A stretch of DNA of 18,584 bases, from the NCBI GenBank assembly GCA_900553675.1, contig USEH01000018.1, forward strand, positions 1-18,584. The letters are read 5' to 3'. This document shows positions 1 through 6,187 of the stretch, in pieces (within the stretch, counting starts at the first letter, position 1; each line of letters begins with the position of its first letter). The notes under the pieces were generated by a model. That model did no database searches, was not told the DNA's origin, and saw nothing but the letters and a program-made list of their open reading frames with translations. The translations under genes were made by a program, and so were the position numbers. This DNA comes from an uncultured Ruminococcus sp. (GTDB lineage: Bacteria > Bacillota > Clostridia > Oscillospirales > Ruminococcaceae).

Positions 1-1009
1 CGATCTCCACGGCCATCTCGCCCCTGGCCTCCAGCCAGTCGCGCACCGTCCCCAGCGCTTCGCCCGGTACGGCCAGCACGATGCCGCCCGAGGTCTGGGC
101 GTCGAAGACGATGCTTTCCACCGCCTCATCCACTGACGGCGCCACGTCCACGGCCGGGGCGCAGTGGGTCCGGTTCAGATGGCTGCCCGCCGGGATGAGG
201 CCCATGCGGGCGTACTCCAGGGCGTGGGGCAGCAGGGGCAGGGCCTCCGTCTGCAGGGACACGCAAACGCCCGAGGCCTGCGCCATCTCCAGCAGATGCC
301 CGCCCAGACCAAAGCCGGTGATGTCCGTAGCGGCCGGGATGCGGAAGCGGGCGATGGCCTCCCCGGGGATGCGGTTGAGACGGCCGCACCAGCGCTGCAG
401 CAGGGCCTCGCTCTCCTCGTGATCATCCCAGCGCGCCTTGACGCCGGTGGCCAGGATGCCCGTGCCCAGGGGTTTGGTCAGCAGCAGGCGCAGGCCGGGC
501 CGCAGCTTGTCATTGGACGCCACATGCCCGGGATCGATGACCCCGGTCACGGCCATGCCGTACTTGAGCTCGTCGTCCTGCACCGTATGCCCGCCGGCCA
601 GCACGGCCCCGGCTTCTTCCAGGGCATCCATGCCGCCGCGCAGGATATTGGCCAGGATGTTTTCGGGATCGTTCTCGGTGAGGCAGGCGGGGAAGAAGGC
701 CACGTTCATGGCGCACCAGGGCTGCCCGCCCAGGGCGTAGACATCCGACAGGGCATTGCAGGCCGCGATGCGGCCGAACCAGAAGGCATCGTTGACGATG
801 GGCGCCAGGATGTCCACGGTCTGCACGATGGCCTTGCCCGCGGGCATGCGCACCACCACTGCGTCCTCGTTGCGGGCACGTCCGGCGATGACACGCTGTT
901 CCAGATCCGATGATCCACGGGGAGCGAGGCCCCGCAAAAGCTGCTCCAGGGCCCCTGGAGCCATTTTTGCCGCTCAGCCGGCAGCCCGGGCCTTTTCCAG
1001 CAACTTCAT
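1..1009 (-). CDS. selD: Selenide, water dikinase (selenophosphate synthetase), selenocysteine-containing, 3' end cut by window edge
   Basis: Makes selenophosphate from selenide and ATP, the selenium donor for selenocysteine. Seen: ATG at 1009, then 11 codons to an in-frame TGA at 976-974, after which the same frame stays open to the window edge (about 336 codons; family length about 345-350). The start reads MKLLEKARAAG-U-AAKM, so the TGA aligns with the catalytic Cys17 of E. coli SelD and the following Lys with its essential Lys20. Further family motifs downstream: DILAPIVNDAFWFGRIAA, NALSDVYALGGQPW, ATDITGFGLGGHL, FDAQTSGG. A hairpin right after the TGA fits a bacterial SECIS. AGCGAGG precedes the start by about 6 nt. 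It lies downstream of rplQ and its terminator. GC-rich codon use and neighbours point to a Desulfovibrio-like source. A plain gene finder would break this gene at the TGA. Confidence 0.9.
934..976 (-). promoter_or_regulatory. UGA selenocysteine codon with bacterial SECIS hairpin in selD
   Basis: The UGA is at 976-974. Immediately 3' on the minus strand, GCTCCAGG (961-954) pairs perfectly with CCTGGAGC (950-943) around a GGC loop. An outer helix GCAAAA (970-965) pairs with TTTTGC (939-934). Position right after the UGA and a G-containing apical loop are typical of bacterial SECIS elements, which bind SelB while staying in frame. Pairing is read directly; the SelB function is inferred. Confidence 0.8.
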
Positions 1010-1141
1010 GATGAACCTCGCTTTGTTGAACAATGAAAGGACGCCGCACAGGCACAGGCCGTCCATGCCATGAAAGCCCCCCTGCTGGCAAGTCGTGACG
1101 AAGAAGGGGCGGTCGCCCTCCTCCCCTGCCGGCATACTCCC
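1010..1141 (-). other. selD upstream region
   Basis: A 132-bp GC-rich spacer between the rplQ terminator and the selD start. It presumably holds the selD promoter, but I cannot point to convincing -35/-10 boxes. The selD frame is open upstream of 1009, but no upstream start has a better ribosome binding site and SelD homologues start near this ATG. Confidence 0.4.
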
Positions 1142-1173
1142 AAAAACGTAAAAAGGCCCCCTTGCGGGGGCCC
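1142..1173 (-). terminator. Rho-independent terminator downstream of rplQ
   Basis: On the minus strand GGCCCCC pairs with GGGGGCC across a GCAA loop (plus 1155-1172), followed by TTTTTACGTTTTT. It lies about 50 nt after the rplQ stop and closes the ribosomal operon before selD. Confidence 0.85.
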
Positions 1174-1221
1174 TTGTGTCCTTTTCCCTCGTCCGGCCGG
1201 AGCCGGACACGGTCATCGGAA

Positions 1222-1626
1222 CTACTCGGCGCTTTCAGCCTTGGCGGGAGCTTCCGTCTTGGCTTCGGGCTGGCGGGTCAGTTCGATGATGGCCATGGGA
1301 GCGTTATCGCCCTTGCGGGGCATGGCCAGCTTCATCACGCGGGTGTAGCCACCGGGCACACCGGCGAACTGGGGACCAATTTCGTCAAACAGGCGCTTAA
1401 CCAGAGCGTAGTCGCACAGCACACGGTACGCCAGACGGCGGGAGTGCAGGTCGTTGCGCTTGGCCAGGGAGATCAGCGGCTCGACAACGCCGCGAAGTTC
1501 CTTGGCTTTCACTTCGGTGGTGCGGATGCGGCCGTGGATAAGCAGCGCCTTGGCGAGATTGTGCAACAGGGCCTTACGGTGCGCAGGCGTCCGCGAAAGT
1601 TTTTTGCCGGAATTGCTATGCCTCAT
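1222..1626 (-). CDS. rplQ: 50S ribosomal protein L17
   Basis: Large-subunit protein L17, 134 residues, with the family start [20 protein letters not shown] and the conserved block [20 protein letters not shown]. The frame is open 16 codons further upstream, but the ATG at 1626 matches the family N-terminus and has GGAAG about 8 nt before it. The start lies inside the end of rpoA (11-bp overlap), so translation is probably coupled. The C-terminus carries an Ala/Glu-rich tail (residues ~117-134). The rpoA-rplQ order is the usual end of the alpha operon. It belongs to the GC-rich, Desulfovibrio-like segment. Confidence 0.95.
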   Translation of the reverse strand: MRHSNSGKKLSRTPAHRKALLHNLAKALLIHGRIRTTEVKAKELRGVVEPLISLAKRNDLHSRRLAYRVLCDYALVKRLFDEIGPQFAGVPGGYTRVMKLAMPRKGDNAPMAIIELTRQPEAKTEAPAKAESAE

Positions 1627-1810
1627 TTTGCTGCTTCCTTTTCCAGTCCTGATATTTCTTTTCGAAACCGTCAACCTTCATGCCGAAATCAAGGCCCATG
1701 TCGTGCAGGACTTCCTTGATCTCGTCCAGGGATTTACGGCCGAAGTTCTTGGTTTTGAGCATTTCAGCCTCGGAGCGCTGCACCAGCTCGCCCACCAGCG
1801 CGATGTTGGC
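1616..1810 (-). CDS. rpoA: RNA polymerase alpha subunit, C-terminal domain only (5' part replaced at the chimeric join)
   Basis: Only about the last 60 residues are present: [20 protein letters not shown] followed by [20 protein letters not shown] and a charged tail ending QQNEA. This is the alpha C-terminal domain, which contacts UP-element DNA and activators. The [20 protein letters not shown] core is diagnostic. The N-terminal ~280 residues are missing because the frame switches into ribosomal protein L2 at about 1796-1810. The normal rpsK-rpsD-rpoA upstream context is therefore absent. It overlaps rplQ by 11 bp. The truncation is best explained by misassembly rather than gene decay. Confidence 0.9.
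   Translation of the reverse strand, partial: ANIALVGELVQRSEAEMLKTKNFGRKSLDEIKEVLHDMGLDFGMKVDGFEKKYQDWKRKQQNEA
1796..1810. other. Chimeric junction between two genomes (L2/RpoA frame switch)
   Basis: The minus-strand codons for ANIAL (1810-1796) fit both L2 ([10 protein letters not shown]) and alpha (NANIxxVGELVQ). L2 runs up to here from 2074 and RpoA from here to 1616. Codons to the right are mixed (for example TTA for Leu at 1834-1832), those to the left are strongly GC-ended. About 15 nt of shared sequence would let two reads or contigs be joined. A single frame spans the join, so it yields a false 152-residue fusion protein. Confidence 0.88.
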
Positions 1811-2074
1811 GCTGCGGTTGGGATCGTACTCTAAGGTGAGAACGGTTGCGTTCATGTCGAGTTTGTTTCTCTTGAAGTCGATTACACGGTATTTTCTTCT
1901 TTCGCCGCCGCCGTGATGACGAACGGTGATTCTGCCATAGCTGTTTCTGCCGGAGGTCTTTCTCATGGGTTCGAGAAGGCTTCTCTCCGGAGCGACCTTG
2001 GACAAACCGCTGTAGTCGGTAACAGTCATACCTCTACGACCGTTTGTGGTCGGCTTATAGCTCTTTATAGCCAT
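1796..2074 (-). CDS. rplB: 50S ribosomal protein L2, N-terminal ~93 residues only (cut at the chimeric join)
   Basis: L2 binds 23S rRNA near the peptidyl-transferase centre. The first ~93 residues are typical: [40 protein letters not shown] and [12 protein letters not shown]. The remaining ~185 residues of a ~277-residue L2 are missing where the sequence switches to RpoA. AAGGAG stands just before the ATG at 2074. It follows rplW in the standard S10 order. In the source genome rpsS, rplV and rpsC should follow; none is here. Confidence 0.93.
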
Positions 2075-2199
2075 GTTTATTCACTCCTTATTCTGGTTTT
2101 GCGGGAAGGCTTGCTTCCCATACATACCCCCGGATTAATGTCTTACCGGGGCTTTTGCCGGAATGTGCGACTTCTTTCAGTCGCAGGCTCCGATTCTTA
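2075..2199 (-). other. Hairpin-rich rplW-rplB spacer
   Basis: A 125-nt gap, long for this operon. It holds a stem of gggaag and cttccc (2103-2108 with 2114-2119) and one of gcgact and agtcgc (2167-2172 with 2179-2184). There is no T-run, so these are not terminators; they may be processing or stability elements. Function is unknown. Confidence 0.4.
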
Positions 2200-2496
2200 T
2201 CAGATCATGCCGTCGAAGAAGGCGATGGTCTTGGAGCCCTCGGCAAGTGTTACGATAGCCTTTTTCCAGTTGGGAGTTCTGCCTTCGTTTCTTCCCATTC
2301 TGCGATAGCGGCCTCTTACCCTCATGGTGTTTACGCTTGCAACCTGAACGCCGAAGATTTCCTCAACGGCTTTCTTTATTTCAATCTTGTTGGCGGAAAG
2401 CGCAACCTTAAAGGTGTATTTGCCGGCTCTTAAATCCTCCATAGAGGCTTCGGTTACAACCGGCTTTAAAATAATGTCTTGAGCAGTTTTAGTCAT
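2200..2496 (-). CDS. rplW: 50S ribosomal protein L23
   Basis: L23 sits at the peptide exit tunnel and docks trigger factor and SRP. The protein is 98 residues, of normal length, and begins [20 protein letters not shown], with the family's KYTFKVALSANKIEIKKAVE and the tail motif RGRYRRMGRNEGRTPNWKKA. The ATG shares one base with the rplD stop (TAATG), and GAGGAGG lies within the end of rplD, so the two are translationally coupled. Its place between rplD and rplB is the standard S10 order. Confidence 0.97.
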   Translation of the reverse strand: MTKTAQDIILKPVVTEASMEDLRAGKYTFKVALSANKIEIKKAVEEIFGVQVASVNTMRVRGRYRRMGRNEGRTPNWKKAIVTLAEGSKTIAFFDGMI

Positions 2497-3119
2497 TAGC
2501 AGTAAACCTCCTCAATCTTTGCAACGGCGTCTGTAACGACGATGAACTTATCGCAGTTAAGAATGTCATAAACATTCAGGGTGTTTACAAGAGTGGTCTT
2601 AACGCCGGGAATGTTTCTTGCGCTCTTGATAACCTTTTCGTCAACAGCGGGCATTACTATAAGTGCCTTGCCGTCTGCGCCCAATGCCTTAAGCATTTCA
2701 ACAACGCTCTTGGTCTTGATCTCTTCAAGCGAGATGCCGTTCAGAACGACAACGCTGTTATCAGCCAGCTTGGAGGAAAGGGCAGACTTCATAGCAAGTC
2801 TTCTAACCTTTTTGTTGATGGTGTATCTGTAGCTGCGGGGCTTGGGTCCTAAAGCGATACCGCCGTGTACCCACTGAGGAGCTCTTGTAGAGCCCTGTCT
2901 TGCACGGCCTGTACCCTTCTGTCTCCAGGGCTTTCTTCCGCCGCCGGAAACCTCGGTTCTTGTAAGAGTGGACTGTGTGCCCTGTCTCTGATTAGCCAGA
3001 TAGTTAACTACCATGGCGTGCATTGCACTAACGTTGGGTTCGATTCCCCATACTGCGTCGTTAAGCTCAGTGTCAGCAACTACATTGCCTTTAATATCAT
3101 AAACGGAAACCTTAGACAT
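2496..3119 (-). CDS. rplD: 50S ribosomal protein L4
   Basis: L4 binds 23S rRNA domain I and lines the exit tunnel. In E. coli it also represses its own operon. The protein is 207 residues, with the conserved loop [19 protein letters not shown] at about residues 59-77 and the [18 protein letters not shown] block after it. AAGGAGG precedes the ATG at 3119, 19 nt after rplC. The stop overlaps the rplW start. Nothing is unusual apart from a C-terminal Cys. Confidence 0.97.
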   Translation of the reverse strand: MSKVSVYDIKGNVVADTELNDAVWGIEPNVSAMHAMVVNYLANQRQGTQSTLTRTEVSGGGRKPWRQKGTGRARQGSTRAPQWVHGGIALGPKPRSYRYTINKKVRRLAMKSALSSKLADNSVVVLNGISLEEIKTKSVVEMLKALGADGKALIVMPAVDEKVIKSARNIPGVKTTLVNTLNVYDILNCDKFIVVTDAVAKIEEVYC

Positions 3120-3138
3120 CGTTTACTTCCTCCTTCCA

Positions 3139-3774
3139 CTAAGCCTTCTTAACGCTGTTTATAACGGTTACAATACCGTTCTTGGGACCCGGAATAGCTC
3201 CCTTTACAGCGATAAGATTATTTTCAGCGTCTACCCTTACAACCTCAAGGTTCTGGATGGTAACTCTTTCAGCACCTAAGTGACCGGGCATTCCCTTGCC
3301 CTTGAATATTCTCGAAGGACTAGAGCAAGCGCCCATTGAACCCGCATGGCGGTGAACAGGACCTGTACCGTGAGTTTCCTTTAATCTGTGGTTGTTCCAG
3401 CGCTTGATGGTGCCGGCAAAGCCTTTACCTTTGCTGGTGCCGCAAACGTCTACAAAATCGCCCTCGGCAAATACGTCTGCCTTAACGATGTCGCCGACGT
3501 TAACGCCTTCCATGCTGTCAAGTCTGAATTCCTTAAGGGTTTTCTTAAGGGCGACGTCCGCCTTTTTGAAATGACCCGTAAGAGGCTTTTTAAGGCTCTT
3601 TGCGGTAGCGTCTCCGAAGCCGTACTGAGCGGCGTCGTAACCGTCGTTAGTGGCGGTTTTGAGCTGAACTACAACGCAGGGACCTGCCTCGATAACCGAA
3701 ACCGGAATTACCTTGCCGGCTTCGTCGAAGATCTGAGTCATACCGATCTTCTTTCCGATGATGGCTTTCTTCAT
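3139..3774 (-). CDS. rplC: 50S ribosomal protein L3
   Basis: An early-assembling L3 near the peptidyl-transferase centre. The protein is 211 residues. It begins [20 protein letters not shown] and carries the signature loop [15 protein letters not shown] (about residues 112-126) and [20 protein letters not shown] with GMPGHLG behind it. TAGGAGG lies before the start at 3774. A 95-bp spacer separates it from rpsJ, with GAAATC/GATTTC inverted repeats but no T-run. It belongs to the S10 operon and is co-directional with replication from the nearby origin. Confidence 0.97.
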   Translation of the reverse strand: MKKAIIGKKIGMTQIFDEAGKVIPVSVIEAGPCVVVQLKTATNDGYDAAQYGFGDATAKSLKKPLTGHFKKADVALKKTLKEFRLDSMEGVNVGDIVKADVFAEGDFVDVCGTSKGKGFAGTIKRWNNHRLKETHGTGPVHRHAGSMGACSSPSRIFKGKGMPGHLGAERVTIQNLEVVRVDAENNLIAVKGAIPGPKNGIVTVINSVKKA

Positions 3775-3869
3775 TTGGTTTTCCTCCTATTGGTTATTGG
3801 TCGGTCTTGCCGACATGACCTGTAAGCGTGATTTCGCTGAGAAATCGGTATTGCGATTTCTTTAGGAAA

Positions 3870-4184
3870 TTACTTGATCTCCATTACGATATCAACGCCG
3901 GCAGGAAGCTCAAGATTCTGCAGAGCTGCAGTGGTGTCGTTGGTGGGGTGCAAAACGTCGATAAGTCTTTTGTGAGTTCTCATTTCAAACTGCTCACGGC
4001 TGTCCTTGTTGACGTGAACGGAACGCAAGATGGTGATTATCTCCTTGTCCGTGGGGAGCGGAATGGGTCCTGAAACCTTTGCGCCGCTTCTTTTTGCTGC
4101 CTCAACGATCTTAGCGGCTGCTGCATCTACATTCGAGTGCTCATAGCCCTTGATCTTGATCCTGATTTTTTCATTGACTGCCAT
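3870..4184 (-). CDS. rpsJ: 30S ribosomal protein S10 (first gene of the S10 operon)
   Basis: S10 (NusE) belongs to the 30S head and also pairs with NusB in antitermination. The protein is 104 residues, usual length. Motifs: [15 protein letters not shown] near the start, [17 protein letters not shown] at about 39-55, and the [15 protein letters not shown] block. GGAGG is about 11 nt before the ATG at 4184. It is the first gene of the operon, preceded by a ~365-nt leader and a sigmaA-type promoter. Confidence 0.97.
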   Translation of the reverse strand: MAVNEKIRIKIKGYEHSNVDAAAAKIVEAAKRSGAKVSGPIPLPTDKEIITILRSVHVNKDSREQFEMRTHKRLIDVLHPTNDTTAALQNLELPAGVDIVMEIK

Positions 4185-4549
4185 TTTTTAAAGCGCCTCC
4201 TTATGTTTTTTTGCTTGGGGGCAACCGGCTTGTTTGCTTAGCTTGCAAGCCTTTCTGTTTTTTAACACGCTTCCGTGCGTTTCGTGTATCCTCATAAAAA
4301 AACCGAAAAACAACGGCTTTCGACCGCTTCGGTTTTTCGGACACATAATACCGCACGATATTAATACGCACATTTAGACACAGCAGACTTAATGCCGCAA
4401 AAGCACAAAATCCCGCTGTTCGCAAGATGCTAAAGCACATACCGTGTTGTTATTACAGTCGCCCGGTTTAAAATCGGACATACTCGGCTGAAATTACCCG
4501 GCACACAGCCGGCAACCTTCAGCTTCATCGCATATCTTTGCAGTCACGC
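4185..4549 (-). promoter_or_regulatory. S10 operon 5' leader, possible attenuator
   Basis: Gene-less. If the promoter at 4557-4585 is right, the rpsJ transcript has a leader of about 365 nt. It contains a small CCGGC/GCCGG hairpin near its 5' end, an intrinsic-terminator-like hairpin in the middle (4296-4340), and GGCTTG/CAAGCC and CACG/CGTG pairings between that and the ribosome binding site. In E. coli the S10 leader is controlled by L4; whether this one is regulated is inference. The small open frames within it lack ribosome binding sites and family features. Confidence 0.5.
4296..4340 (-). terminator. Intrinsic-terminator-like hairpin in the S10 leader
   Basis: On the minus strand CCGAAAAAC (4340-4332) pairs perfectly with GTTTTTCGG (4311-4303), with a smaller pairing possible inside the 20-nt loop. 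Seven Ts follow (4302-4296). It lies downstream of the predicted rpsJ promoter and ~110 nt before rpsJ, so it could attenuate. If that promoter is wrong, it is simply the terminator of the upstream lipoprotein gene. Confidence 0.65.
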
Positions 4550-4556
4550 AAGATAT

Positions 4557-4585
4557 ATAATAACACGAAAATACGGCTTTTGCAA
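4557..4585 (-). promoter_or_regulatory. SigmaA-type promoter for the S10 operon
   Basis: On the minus strand TTGCAA (4585-4580) and TATTAT (4562-4557) are separated by exactly 17 bp, in an AT-rich stretch between the lipoprotein gene and rpsJ. Four of six and five of six bases match consensus. Expected start site is near 4549. Confidence 0.6.
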
Positions 4586-4671
4586 GCGTTTTGCGAAATT
4601 TGCGGGAATTTTTGGCGTAGAATTTCAGAAAATTTTAATCTTCTTTTTTGTGAAAAATATACAACAAATGC

Positions 4672-5409
4672 TTATATGAGGGTTCCGCCACCGTCCGGCT
4701 CCCGAATCGGAGCTTCTTCGGGCTCATCCTCCGGCAGCTTAACCACGTTCGGAACGGACTCAACCTCGTTCCGCTCGGTAATGTAAACGGAGTAGCTGTA
4801 GGTTTTTTCACTGCCGTCCGGCTGCTTCATTCGGGATATCTCCTTTAAATAAAGCAGGTTGCCCTCGCCGTCGAAAAAGTACTTAACGGTAAATCCGACA
4901 ATGCTTTGGTCGGGCGCGGAATCGCCAAGCTTGGCAATGTCGTAAACGTGGCAGACCTCAATTGCTTCGTCGTTCTGTGCAATGTAAGACTGCTCGTCAA
5001 TAACCGCCTTTTTGTAGAAAAGTATCAGCCCCTCGTCGGCATAAGGATACTTGACATCGCGGGAGTATGCGGCAAAGTCGAGGTCGGTGGAGGTTTTAAC
5101 GGTAATTTTGCCGTTTTCCTCGGTGAACTCCTCGTAGCCGTTGTTGTACTGGGCGATGTAGGTGCCTTCGGACCGACCGATGTAGGAATAGGTCATCATG
5201 TCGGTTTCGTCGTATTTGAAAATGAAAATCTGCTCAGAAACGCCGGTACCGTCGTTGATAACGTCCACACGAGCGGAATCAAGCGAGGTGTATGCCTTTC
5301 GCGCCGCAAGAATGTAATCCTCACCGGCAACCTCACGTCCGGCTTCGCAGCCGCATAAACATAGTAATGTTATAAGCGCTGTAAAAACAGCAAAAAATTT
5401 TTTAGACAT
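4672..5409 (-). CDS. Hypothetical secreted lipoprotein
   Basis: Not recognised as a named family. About 245 residues. The start MSKKFFAVFTALITLLCLCG-C is a lipoprotein signal peptide: two lysines, a hydrophobic core, and a lipobox LCGC with the lipidated Cys at residue 21. The mature part is acidic and rich in Tyr, Asp and Glu, with alternating charged and aromatic stretches that suggest beta structure (for example SEQIFIFKYDETDMMTYSYI). The tail is Pro/Glu-rich and ends in DGGGTLI. The frame is open upstream to a TTG at 5427, but the ATG at 5409 gives the better signal peptide. It stands alone on the minus strand between a repeat element and the S10 promoter. Function cannot be inferred beyond surface location. 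Confidence 0.75.
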   Translation of the reverse strand: MSKKFFAVFTALITLLCLCGCEAGREVAGEDYILAARKAYTSLDSARVDVINDGTGVSEQIFIFKYDETDMMTYSYIGRSEGTYIAQYNNGYEEFTEENGKITVKTSTDLDFAAYSRDVKYPYADEGLILFYKKAVIDEQSYIAQNDEAIEVCHVYDIAKLGDSAPDQSIVGFTVKYFFDGEGNLLYLKEISRMKQPDGSEKTYSYSVYITERNEVESVPNVVKLPEDEPEEAPIREPDGGGTLI

Positions 5410-5456
5410 AATTATACATCCCAACAAACGATAAAAACCAAAAAACTAAAAAGTTC

Positions 5457-5870
5457 GCCAGCCTTTCAAGGCAGCAGGTGACGGCGCAAACTTTGTAAGT
5501 CGCTTGTCAATAGTATGCCGTCACGCAATGCGTTTCCTTCGTAATTGACTTTACTTTCTCTATAAAACTCAACCATATGTTGTTTATGACATATGCTTGC
5601 AATCGATGGACGGAAACGCCAGACTTTTGATGTCGACTTGGGCAGAGCCCTCGCGAGGGTCAAGGGGCGAGCAGCCCTTGCGGGGTCGAGGGCGAGGAGC
5701 CCTTGCAGGGTTTAAGGGGCAGCGCCCATTATCGCTCCCCGCAGGGAGCGAAATCCCCGCGCAAGCAAAGCGCAGGATGGGAGGTAAAACAGTCCAGTGG
5801 ACTGTTTTACCGTGGGAGACCCTCGCCGGGGGTCTCCCGATGGGCGCACGAAGTGCGTCCATGACTGCAC
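5457..5870 (+). repeat. Multi-hairpin dispersed repeat, copy A (long form)
   Basis: Fills most of the gene-less gap 5410-5925. It starts with gccagcctttcaaggc (5457-5472), which is also the terminal 16 bp of copy B. About 170 nt absent from copy B follow, with an 8-bp stem gtgacggc/gccgtcac (5478-5485, 5517-5524) and catatgt/acatatg (5574-5580, 5589-5595). Then come three ~26-bp tandem units and five hairpins: 5733-5750, 5759-5773, 5783-5811, 5814-5838 and 5842-5860. Homology to copy B stops exactly after catgactgcac at 5870. The hairpins differ between copies only by compensated changes. Open frames across it are not convincing. Confidence 0.85.
5642..5719 (+). repeat. Three imperfect ~26-bp tandem units inside repeat copy A
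   Basis: The pattern agccctNgcNNgggtNNaggg occurs three times in a row (about 5642-5667, 5668-5692, 5693-5719). Copy B has a single related unit. Each unit can form a small stem (gcccttgc.ggg). Copy number seems to vary between elements. Confidence 0.7.
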
Positions 5871-5925
5871 AAACTAATAATTCACATCAAATACCGATAT
5901 ATGCTCAAACTATAATTTCAAAATC

Positions 5926-6183
5926 TCACTCCAACATCTCAAACCTCTTCTTCAACGTCCCCGCCGAAATAGAAGATATATAAACCCTCTCGCTGAAATT
6001 TTCATCCAAGGTAATCACAAAGCTTTTAGGCATATCGTAAGAGCAGGTAATAACCCACCCCGACCTGCCTGCGTTTGAAAGATACTCCTTGGTTATCTTC
6101 GAGGTCGAAGAGTTTTCAATGTCGAGTATAGCTATAACGTTTTTCTTAAAAACCGAAACGTTGTTTCCTAAATGTAAAAACAT
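5926..6183 (-). CDS. remB: RemB/YaaB-type DUF370 regulator
   Basis: An 85-residue protein related to B. subtilis YaaB (RemB), a small DUF370 protein paralogous to the RemA matrix-gene regulator. Support: the start MFLHLGNNVSVFKKNVIAIL, the PKSFVITLDE motif (about residues 52-61) and the SAGTLKKR ending, which match YaaB's HLG, PKS.VVT and S.STLKKR pattern, plus its position directly after recF as in B. subtilis. The start is 4 nt after the recF stop, so it is co-transcribed. B. subtilis has gyrB next; here there is a repeat element instead. The exact role in this organism is unknown. Confidence 0.85.
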   Translation of the reverse strand: MFLHLGNNVSVFKKNVIAILDIENSSTSKITKEYLSNAGRSGWVITCSYDMPKSFVITLDENFSERVYISSISAGTLKKRFEMLE

Positions 6184-6187
6184 ATCT

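Noticed and set aside
81..1091. Long open frames on either strand across selD
   Set aside because: GC-rich DNA leaves extra frames open. Only the minus frame with SelD motifs has family features.
974..1216. A stand-alone 80-residue protein ending at the selD TGA
   Set aside because: The TGA fits Sec at the SelD active site and the frame continues with SelD motifs. The upstream part has no protein character.
1616..2074. A genuine 152-residue L2-RpoA fusion protein
   Set aside because: Neither half would be functional, the rest of both essential genes is missing, and composition changes at the join. Misassembly explains it better.
4188..4440. Small minus-strand frames in the S10 leader
   Set aside because: They are shifted frames across the terminator hairpin with Lys/Arg-rich random sequence and no ribosome binding sites. 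A leader peptide cannot be fully excluded.
5466..5663. A 65-residue minus-strand protein in repeat copy A
   Set aside because: It overlaps the hairpin and tandem-repeat region, has no clear ribosome binding site and no recognised motif. The tail SDLQSLRRHLLP may recur wherever this repeat is annotated, but I cannot verify it.
5642..5719. CRISPR array from the repeated ~26-bp units
   Set aside because: Units are contiguous and imperfect with no spacers, and there are no cas genes.
5597..5983. A 128-residue plus-strand frame through the repeat
   Set aside because: Its composition is simply the translated hairpins and tandem units, and it runs antisense into remB.
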